Origin: an uncultured Clostridia bacterium
GTDB taxonomy: Bacteria > Bacillota_A > Clostridia > Christensenellales > CAG-138
Direction: 5' to 3'
Length of the DNA stretch: 5,044 nt
NCBI GenBank assembly: GCA_947302865.1
Contig: CAMYWS010000113.1
Location: 1 to 5,044 of the forward strand
Position 1 is the stretch's first letter. Each line of letters starts with the position of its first letter. The notes below the pieces were generated by a model. That model was not told where the DNA came from and searched no databases. It worked only from the letters and a program-made list of their open reading frames with translations. Shown here in pieces: positions 1 to 5,044 of this stretch. The translations under genes and the position numbers were made by a program.

Positions 1-5
1 CGCGC

Positions 6-1514
6 ATGGCAACCTTCATTTCCGAACCGTCCCGCACCTTCAACGAGTATCTGCTGATCCCGGGGTATTCCTCCTCGGAATGCGTGCCCGCAAACGTTTC
101 TTTGAAAACGCCGCTCGTGAAATTCCGCCGCGGTGAGGAACCCGCGCTGTCGCTGAACATCCCCCTCGTCTCCGCCGTCATGCAGGCGGTCTCCGACGAC
201 CGGATGGCGGTCGCGCTCGCGCGCGAAGGCGGCGTGAGCTTCATCTTCGGCTCGCAGACCGTTGAAAACGAAGCGGCGATGGTCCGCCGCGCAAAGGCGT
301 ACAAGGCAGGCTTCGTCCGCAGCGATTCGAACCTGCGCCCCGACATGACGCTTGCCGACGTGATCGATCTCAAGGAGCGCACCGGACATTCCACGATGGC
401 GGTCACCGAGGACGGCACGCCGGAGGGCAAACTCGTCGGCATCGTCACAAGCCGCGACTACCGCGTCTCGCGCATGACGCCGGACACGCGCGTGGATTCC
501 TTTATGACCCCGCTCGATAAGCTCGTCACGGCGCCGGAGGGCACGAGCTTACGCGAGGCGAACGACATCATCTGGGGCCACAAGCTGAACGCGCTGCCGA
601 TCGTGAACGATAAAGGACAGCTCTGCTACATCGTGTTCCGCAAGGACTACGATTCGCACAAAGAAAATCAGGACGAGCTCCTGGACGACCACAAGCGCTA
701 CGTCGTCGGCGCGGGCGTCAACACGCGCGACTACGAGACCCGCATCCCCGCCATGGTCGAAGCGGGCGCGGACGTCATCTGCATCGACTCGTCCGAGGGC
801 TTTTCGGAATGGCAGGCAAGAACGCTCAGATGGGTGCGCTCCCGCTACGGCGACACGGTGAAGATCGGCGCGGGCAACGTGGTCGACGCGGACGGCTTCC
901 GCTTCCTTGCGGAATCCGGCGCGGACTTTGTCAAGGTCGGCATCGGCGGCGGCTCCATCTGCATCACGCGCGAAACGAAGGGCATCGGCAGAGGACAGGC
1001 GACGGCTCTCATCGACGTGTGCAAGGCGCGCGACACATACTTTGAGGAGACGGGCGTGTACGTTCCGGTCTGCTCCGACGGCGGCATCGTCTATGACCAC
1101 CACGTCACGCTGGCGCTCGCGATGGGCGCGGACTTCATCATGCTCGGGCGGTACTTCGCGCGGTTCGACGAAAGCCCGTCCCGCAAGGTCAACCTGAACG
1201 GCACCTACTATAAGGAATACTGGGGCGAGGGCTCAGCACGCGCGCGCAACTGGCAGCGGTACGACCTCGGCGGCGACAAGAAGCTGTCGTTCGAAGAGGG
1301 CGTCGATTCCTACGTGCCGTACGCGGGCTCGCTGCGCGACAACGTGGCGCTGACGCTTTCGAAAGTCAAGTCCACCATGTGCAACTGCGGCGCGCTGACG
1401 ATCCCGGAGTTTCAGCAGAAGGCGAAGCTCACGCTCGTTTCCGCGACCAGCATCGTCGAAGGCGGCGCGCACGACGTCATCCGCAAGAACACGACGGAGC
1501 CGTTCCGATCCTGA
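6..1514 (+). CDS. guaB: IMP dehydrogenase, Tritrichomonas foetus-like type (complete)
   Basis: Cytosolic enzyme that oxidises IMP to XMP with NAD+, the first committed step of GMP synthesis. The 502-residue product has the full family layout. The (beta/alpha)8 barrel is interrupted at about residues 105-220 by a CBS-pair subdomain ([33 protein letters not shown]). Visible active-site elements are D261-S262-S263, the catalytic loop GGGSICITR with nucleophile C319, T321 and R322, then D358 in CSDGG, and the mobile flap with R418-Y419 in NWQRYD. The loop ([18 protein letters not shown]) differs from the usual bacterial GPGSICTTR form and closely resembles that of T. foetus IMPDH as I remember it. 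The catalytic residue numbers also coincide, which supports the ATG at base 6. Only five bases precede it, so no ribosome binding site can be seen and an earlier start cannot be excluded. No guaA or other purine gene lies in the window. The function is near certain; the subtype rests on recalled motifs. Confidence 0.96.
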   Translation: MATFISEPSRTFNEYLLIPGYSSSECVPANVSLKTPLVKFRRGEEPALSLNIPLVSAVMQAVSDDRMAVALAREGGVSFIFGSQTVENEAAMVRRAKAYKAGFVRSDSNLRPDMTLADVIDLKERTGHSTMAVTEDGTPEGKLVGIVTSRDYRVSRMTPDTRVDSFMTPLDKLVTAPEGTSLREANDIIWGHKLNALPIVNDKGQLCYIVFRKDYDSHKENQDELLDDHKRYVVGAGVNTRDYETRIPAMVEAGADVICIDSSEGFSEWQARTLRWVRSRYGDTVKIGAGNVVDADGFRFLAESGADFVKVGIGGGSICITRETKGIGRGQATALIDVCKARDTYFEETGVYVPVCSDGGIVYDHHVTLALAMGADFIMLGRYFARFDESPSRKVNLNGTYYKEYWGEGSARARNWQRYDLGGDKKLSFEEGVDSYVPYAGSLRDNVALTLSKVKSTMCNCGALTIPEFQQKAKLTLVSATSIVEGGAHDVIRKNTTEPFRS

Positions 1515-1528
1515 CGCTGACGCTCTGT

Positions 1529-1552
1529 CTGTTGAAACCGATGGTTCAGCAG
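1529..1552. other. Small hairpin just after guaB stop
   Basis: CTGTTGAAACC (1529-1539) pairs with GGTTCAGCAG (1543-1552) around a 3-base GAT loop, with one wobble pair and one bulged A. CCGATC at 1505-1510, the end of guaB, can also pair with GATCGG at 1552-1557 and would enclose the hairpin, competing only for base 1552. No T-run follows, so it is not an intrinsic terminator by itself. It may be a 3' UTR stem that protects the guaB mRNA end, or it may be chance. Confidence 0.35.
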
Positions 1553-1580
1553 ATCGGATGATTCCCGTTTATATGAAATA

Positions 1581-1614
1581 GCAGAGAGGATTTCCCTCCC
1601 TGCTTTTCGTTTTT
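1581..1614 (+). terminator. Intrinsic terminator between the convergent genes
   Basis: GCAGAGAGG (1581-1589) pairs with CCTCCCTGC (1595-1603), giving nine positions with one A-C mismatch and a 5-base ATTTC loop. TTTTCGTTTTT (1604-1614) follows directly. This is a standard Rho-independent terminator for guaB, 66 bases past its stop. Read on the minus strand, the same hairpin lies about 20 bases past the aldehyde dehydrogenase stop. There it is preceded by an A-rich run and followed only by TATTTCATAT, so it may end both converging transcripts but should be weaker in that direction. Confidence 0.8.
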
Positions 1615-1623
1615 GTCCCGTTT

Positions 1624-3042
1624 TTATCGCTCGAACCATTTCAGGAGCCTGCGTTTTTGTTCGCCCGCCTTGCCGGAATAGGGATGCTCACGCAGCGGCA
1701 GGTTCAGATGCGTCCTTCCTGTGAGCACCGTCTGCGGATGTGTGAATTCGCGGAAGCCCCACTCGCCGTGGTACGCCCCCATGCCGGAATGTCCCGTGCC
1801 GTTGAACGGAACGCCCTTCACCATCATGTGGATGCAGACTTCGTTGATGCAGCCGCCGCCGAACCGGAGCGAAGACATCACGCGCTTCGCCCATTTTTTG
1901 TCCGCCGTGAATACGTACATCGAAAGCGCATGCTCTCTTTCCTCGATCACGTTGAGGATCGTGTCGACCTCGCTGTCACGGAACGGCACGACCGGCAGCA
2001 GCGGGCAGAACAGCTCGTGCTTTACGATCTCCTCGTCGACGCCGACCGGATAAATGACCGTCGGGGAAAACTTCACGGATTCGCGGTTTCCCGTGCCGCC
2101 GAAGATGACGCGGTCGCGGTACTGTTCCGTCAGGGTTTCGCACTTTTCATAGACTTTTTCGGTGATAAGCTTCGGATACTCCGGGTTTTCCTCCGCGCGC
2201 TCGCCGATCTGCCGGACGAATTCGGCTTTCAGCGCGGCAAGAAAATCATCTGCGACCTCCTCCGCGACGGCGATCTGGTTGATGTTGATGCAGATCTGCC
2301 CCGCGTTGCAGAGCTTGAAAAAAGCGATCTTGCGCGCCGCGTCTTTTAGATCCGCATCCTTTCGGACGACGCACCAGTTCCCGGTTTCCCCGCCGAGCTC
2401 CAGCGCAACCGAGGTGAGGTTCTTCGCCGCCTCCGCAAGCACGTGTTTTGCGACCGCCGGCGAGCCGGTATAGAAGATCTTGTCGAAGCGTTCCGAAAGG
2501 CACATGTCCGCAACGTCGTGCCCGCCGTCGACCACCGTCACGTATTCCGGCGGGAAGGTGTCCGCGATCATCTTTTTCAGCGCTTCGGTGCTTGCCGCGG
2601 ACTTCGAGCTTGTCTTGAGAACCGCGGTGTTTCCGCCCGAAATGCCGGCCGCGAGCACGCCGAGCGTCAGAAGGATCGGAAAATTGAACGGTGAGATGAC
2701 GAGCGACACGCCGTAGGGCATCTTGTAGACGGTCGTACTTGTGCTCGGAAAGCACATCAGCCCCGAAAAATGATGCTCGGGACGCGCCCATTTCCGGATC
2801 CCTTTTAATATCTCGTTGATCTCCACGATCACCGGTCCGAGATCCACAAGATATGCCTCGATCGGGCTTTTGTTGAGGTCTTTATAGAGCGCCGCTTCAA
2901 GCATCTCCCGGTGATCGAGCACCGCCTGTTTGAGTTTTTTCAGCTGTTCGATGCGGAAGTTTACGTCGAGCGTTTTGCCGGTACGAAAGAACGCCCGCTG
3001 CTGTTCCACGATCGCGTGGACGGTCTCCTGTGTGTACGCCAT
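1624..3042 (-). CDS. NAD(P)-dependent aldehyde dehydrogenase, class 3-like (complete)
   Basis: Expected to oxidise an aldehyde to its carboxylic acid with NAD(P)+. The 472-residue length and the C-terminal block HSGMGAYHGEWGFREFTH match the ALDH3/fatty aldehyde dehydrogenase branch (bacterial YwdH-like). The catalytic set is intact: N120 in SPFNFP, E215 in ELGG, and nucleophile C251 in NAGQIC. The cofactor region shows VLKTSS (K143) and YTGSPAVAKHV. Keeping the general base E215 argues for a hydrolytic enzyme rather than a CoA-acylating one. Several usually conserved spots deviate: ELGGE instead of ELGGK, ELFCP instead of ExFGP (C346 for Gly), and PFNGTGHSG instead of PFGGxGxSG. There is no signal peptide. 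It is the last gene of the minus-strand operon. Its ATG overlaps the SDR stop by one base (TAATG), which suggests translational coupling. The substrate is unknown. Confidence 0.92.
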   Translation of the reverse strand: MAYTQETVHAIVEQQRAFFRTGKTLDVNFRIEQLKKLKQAVLDHREMLEAALYKDLNKSPIEAYLVDLGPVIVEINEILKGIRKWARPEHHFSGLMCFPSTSTTVYKMPYGVSLVISPFNFPILLTLGVLAAGISGGNTAVLKTSSKSAASTEALKKMIADTFPPEYVTVVDGGHDVADMCLSERFDKIFYTGSPAVAKHVLAEAAKNLTSVALELGGETGNWCVVRKDADLKDAARKIAFFKLCNAGQICININQIAVAEEVADDFLAALKAEFVRQIGERAEENPEYPKLITEKVYEKCETLTEQYRDRVIFGGTGNRESVKFSPTVIYPVGVDEEIVKHELFCPLLPVVPFRDSEVDTILNVIEEREHALSMYVFTADKKWAKRVMSSLRFGGGCINEVCIHMMVKGVPFNGTGHSGMGAYHGEWGFREFTHPQTVLTGRTHLNLPLREHPYSGKAGEQKRRLLKWFER

Positions 3043-3842
3043 TATATCGCCCCCTGTTCGTCGTGACTTTTTCTCTCCAAAAACCGTTCAAGCATTCTTT
3101 GCTGCCGCTTCAGATACCAATTCTTCACCGGCGGCACCACGTTCATCAAAAACCGGCTCGGCAGATAGATCGGGCAGGGATAGACCTGTTTTTTTCCCTT
3201 TTCTACGCCCTTGATCGTCGCCTTTGCCACGGCTTGTGCGGTCTGCACCGGGAACGGCTGCTCCACCTTGTGCCCCGCGCCGCCGACCTCGAAGAAGTTG
3301 GTCTTCGTCGCCACCGGATAGACGCAGGTGATCTTCATGTTCTTCGGCGTTTCAAGGCGGATCGCCTGCTGAAAACCCTTCATGGCGAACTTCGTCGCGG
3401 CGTAGAGCGCGTAGCCCGGCAGCGCCATCTCGCCCATCGCGGAGATCGTGAACGCGAGCTTGCCGTCCCGCCCGTTCAGGTGGTTCAGATACTTTGAATA
3501 GCTGTACATGCACGAGAACGTATTCAGCGAAAAGATCCGCCCGATCCGTCCCCAGTCCTCGTAATCGTAGCGCTCGTAGTACGGCGCGCCGGCGTTGCAG
3601 ATGAAAATATCGATCTTGCCGAGCGTCTTTTCCGCCGCGTCGAACAGAGCGTCCACGCCCTCCTGTGCGGAAAGATCGCACGGAAAGAGCGTTACATTGT
3701 CGCCGAAGCCCGAAAGCTTTCCGATGCTGCGGCTTGCCGCGACGATGCGGTTGCCGTTTTCCGGCGCCGCGAGCATTTCGAGGATCGATTTTCCGATCCC
3801 GCTGGACGCGCCGGTGATGACGATGGTTTGATTCCGGATCAT
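3042..3842 (-). CDS. Short-chain dehydrogenase/reductase (SDR), classical type
   Basis: NAD(P)-dependent oxidoreductase that interconverts an alcohol and a carbonyl. The 266-residue product shows the classical SDR order: TGASSGIG nucleotide-binding loop (10-17), D56 in CDLS, N83-A84-G85, N107, catalytic S134, and Y147xxxK151 (YAATK), with Ser and Tyr 13 apart as expected. PVATKTNFF (176-184) occupies the usual post-catalytic PG-motif position. The last ~35 residues (FLMNVVPPV, then a basic helix with KRQQRMLERFLERK) are longer than the minimal fold. They could be a membrane-associating or oligomer helix, as in lipid-acting SDRs. A longer reading from an ATG at 3881 is possible but would overlap the upstream gene by 26 bases. 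The ATG at 3842 has a near-perfect AAGGAGG eight bases before it and begins directly at the beta-1 strand (MIRNQTIVITG), so it was chosen. The substrate cannot be told. The operon partners suggest carbonyl or lipid-type chemistry. Confidence 0.92.
   Translation of the reverse strand: MIRNQTIVITGASSGIGKSILEMLAAPENGNRIVAASRSIGKLSGFGDNVTLFPCDLSAQEGVDALFDAAEKTLGKIDIFICNAGAPYYERYDYEDWGRIGRIFSLNTFSCMYSYSKYLNHLNGRDGKLAFTISAMGEMALPGYALYAATKFAMKGFQQAIRLETPKNMKITCVYPVATKTNFFEVGGAGHKVEQPFPVQTAQAVAKATIKGVEKGKKQVYPCPIYLPSRFLMNVVPPVKNWYLKRQQRMLERFLERKSHDEQGAI
3050..3055 (-). promoter_or_regulatory. Ribosome binding site for the aldehyde dehydrogenase
   Basis: AGGGGG on the minus strand, 7 bases before the ATG at 3042. 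It lies inside the last codons of the upstream SDR gene, so ribosomes finishing the SDR pass over it. This fits the TAATG stop-start overlap and supports the chosen start. Confidence 0.7.
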
Positions 3843-3850
3843 GGGTCTCC

Positions 3851-3857
3851 CCTCCTT
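3851..3857 (-). promoter_or_regulatory. Strong ribosome binding site that decides the SDR start
   Basis: AAGGAGG on the minus strand, followed by an 8-base spacer (GGAGACCC) and ATG at 3842. The stop codon of the upstream flavoprotein (TAA, 3858-3856) shares its last two bases with this site (TAAGGAGG). Terminating ribosomes therefore end on the SDR Shine-Dalgarno, a typical coupled-operon arrangement. It argues against the longer SDR start at 3881. Confidence 0.85.
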
Positions 3858-5044
3858 ACCGATAGCTGATCTTCTGCACAAGCTCGTACGCCTGCTTCAC
3901 AACGGTTTTTAAGCTGCCCACGCGGTCGCAGTCTCCGACGAAATATATGGGCTTTTCGCCCTTCTGCTCCTTCAATGCGGCAAAACGCGTGTCCGGCGTA
4001 TAGCCGACCGACAGGATCACCGAATCCGCTGGCACGGTCTTTTTGCCCTCCGGTGTATTGAGCACCACGCCCTCATCCGTGATCGCCTCGACCGTCGCAT
4101 TGAGATACGCGGGAACCCGGTGAAAGCGCAGCAGCTCACGGAGCATGGACGAATTTGCCATGCAGATACCGCGCGCGCCGACGAGGTGCGGCGTCATCTC
4201 GACGACGGACGGGTGCTTGCCTTCGAGCGCAAGCTCATACGCGATCTCGCAGCCGGTCAGTCCCCCGCCCACGATCACGACGCGGTCGCCGACCGTTGCC
4301 TTGCCGTCCAAAAAGTCCGTTGCTGTCACGGCTTTTCCCACGCCGGGGATCTTCAGCGTCCTTGCGTGCGCGCCGGTCGCGATCACGATCACGTCCGCTT
4401 GGAGCGTGCGGAGATCGGCGATTTCCGTGTTCAGATGCACCGTCGCCCCGCTGTTTTCAAGCTGCTTTTGATACCATGCGAGCAGTGCCTTATCCTTTTC
4501 CTTGAACGACATGGCCGCGGCCGCGTTGAACACGCCCCCGAGCCGGTCGGTCTTTTCGTAGAGATCGACCGTGTGCCCGCGTAAACTCGCCTGTATCGCG
4601 GTCTCCATGCCGCCGATGCCGCCGCCGACGATCGCGATCTTCTTCGGCGTCTTTGCAGGGGCTTTCGAATACTTCGTTTCGTTGTTCGTCCAGGGATTCA
4701 GCACACACCGCCCCATCTCCACATGCATCGGGTCGATGTCCGTGCCCTTGCCGTTGAGCCCGAAGAACGTCAGGCACGCGCCGTGGCAGGCGATGCACGG
4801 CCGCACGTCGTCCATGCGGTCCTCCCTGATCTTGGTGACGTATTCCGGATCGCACAGAAGCTGCCGTCCGACGCCCATTGCGTCGATGCGTCCCGCGGCG
4901 ATGGATTCCGCCGCGGCGTCCGGCTGCAAGCGTCCCGCGCACACGACCGGCTTATTTGTAAACTGTTTGATATGCTCGACGTCTTTCAAATTCATGTTCA
5001 GCGGCGCGTACACCGGCGGATGCGCCCAGAACCACGCGTCATAG
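3856..5044 (-). CDS. FadH/BaiCD-type FMN-FeS-FAD oxidoreductase, 5' end outside window
   Basis: C-terminal 395 residues of an Old Yellow Enzyme-fusion flavoprotein of the 2,4-dienoyl-CoA reductase/NADH:flavin oxidoreductase family. These reduce an activated C=C bond using NAD(P)H. The frame stays open to the window edge (YDAWFWAHPP precedes the GTG at 5013), so that GTG is not the start and roughly 250 N-terminal barrel residues are missing. Counted from that GTG, the order is: the end of the FMN barrel (AGRLQPD, GVGRQLLCDPE at 47-57), an Fe-S cluster site C73xxC76xxxC80 plus C103 (GRCVLNP), an FAD Rossmann fold (VGGGIGGMETA, G130-G135, E153), an ATGAHARTLKIPG segment, an NAD(P)H fold (VGGGLTGCE, G249-G254), and a closing FVGDC motif (G360-C362). 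The gap between the third and fourth cysteines is 22 residues, longer than the ~11 I recall for E. coli FadH. It is the first visible gene of the operon. Its stop lies inside the SDR ribosome binding site. The barrel catalytic residues that would define the substrate are not visible. Confidence 0.93.
   Translation of the reverse strand, partial: YDAWFWAHPPVYAPLNMNLKDVEHIKQFTNKPVVCAGRLQPDAAAESIAAGRIDAMGVGRQLLCDPEYVTKIREDRMDDVRPCIACHGACLTFFGLNGKGTDIDPMHVEMGRCVLNPWTNNETKYSKAPAKTPKKIAIVGGGIGGMETAIQASLRGHTVDLYEKTDRLGGVFNAAAAMSFKEKDKALLAWYQKQLENSGATVHLNTEIADLRTLQADVIVIATGAHARTLKIPGVGKAVTATDFLDGKATVGDRVVIVGGGLTGCEIAYELALEGKHPSVVEMTPHLVGARGICMANSSMLRELLRFHRVPAYLNATVEAITDEGVVLNTPEGKKTVPADSVILSVGYTPDTRFAALKEQKGEKPIYFVGDCDRVGSLKTVVKQAYELVQKISYR

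Noticed and set aside
549..1103. A 184-codon open frame on the minus strand inside guaB
   Set aside because: It is antisense to the well-supported IMPDH gene. Its translation is Ala/Val/Asp/Arg-rich with no recognisable motif, as expected of a shadow frame in GC-rich DNA.
1657..2349. A 230-codon open frame on the plus strand opposite the aldehyde dehydrogenase
   Set aside because: It is antisense to a gene with intact ALDH motifs. It has no family motif, an Arg/Asp/Ala-rich shadow composition, and no ribosome binding site that I can see.
2246..2791. A 181-codon minus-strand frame within the aldehyde dehydrogenase
   Set aside because: It is an out-of-frame shadow of the ALDH gene, very rich in Arg and Gly, with no recognisable domain.
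3843..3881. A 13-residue N-terminal extension of the SDR from an upstream ATG at 3881
   Set aside because: It would overlap the flavoprotein gene by 26 bases and place residues ahead of the SDR beta-1 strand. The ATG at 3842 has an ideal Shine-Dalgarno.
5011..5013. GTG as the start of the flavoprotein
   Set aside because: The frame continues upstream to the window edge with family-like sequence (DAWFWAHPP), and the protein would lack most of its FMN barrel. The true start lies outside the window.
3856..5044. Assignment as a bile acid gene (baiCD or baiH)
   Set aside because: The domain order fits, but it fits many FadH-like enzymes equally. No other bai gene is in the window and the catalytic barrel residues are not visible.

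Overview
The window is a 5 kb stretch of a fairly GC-rich bacterial chromosome. It reads as ordinary metabolic DNA, with tight protein-coding packing, strong AGGAGG-type ribosome binding sites and a short intrinsic terminator. No mobile elements, RNA genes or repeat arrays were seen. The gene content (an iron-sulfur flavin enoate reductase of the FadH/BaiCD type, a short-chain dehydrogenase, a class 3-like aldehyde dehydrogenase) and the Shine-Dalgarno strength suggest an anaerobic, GC-rich member of the Clostridia (gut type). This is an inference from style and content, not a taxonomic proof.

Layout: (1) 6-1514, plus strand: a complete IMP dehydrogenase (guaB), the committing step of guanine nucleotide synthesis. 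It is followed by a 109-base intergenic stretch (1515-1623) holding a short hairpin and a convincing intrinsic terminator. (2) 1624-5044, minus strand: three genes transcribed toward guaB in the order OYE/FadH-like flavoprotein (5' end outside the window), SDR oxidoreductase, aldehyde dehydrogenase. They are packed as one operon. The flavoprotein stop codon lies inside the SDR Shine-Dalgarno, and the SDR stop overlaps the aldehyde dehydrogenase start by one base (TAATG). The two transcription units converge on the terminator.

How the genes may work together: guaB stands alone as housekeeping. The minus-strand trio could form a small carbonyl redox module (reduction of an activated C=C bond, alcohol/ketone interconversion, and aldehyde to acid), but the substrate cannot be read from the sequence.

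The most notable point is that the IMP dehydrogenase is not the standard bacterial type. It looks like the divergent IMPDH known from the protozoan Tritrichomonas foetus, with the key residues at the same numbers as I recall them. No undescribed defence, mobile or RNA system is visible.
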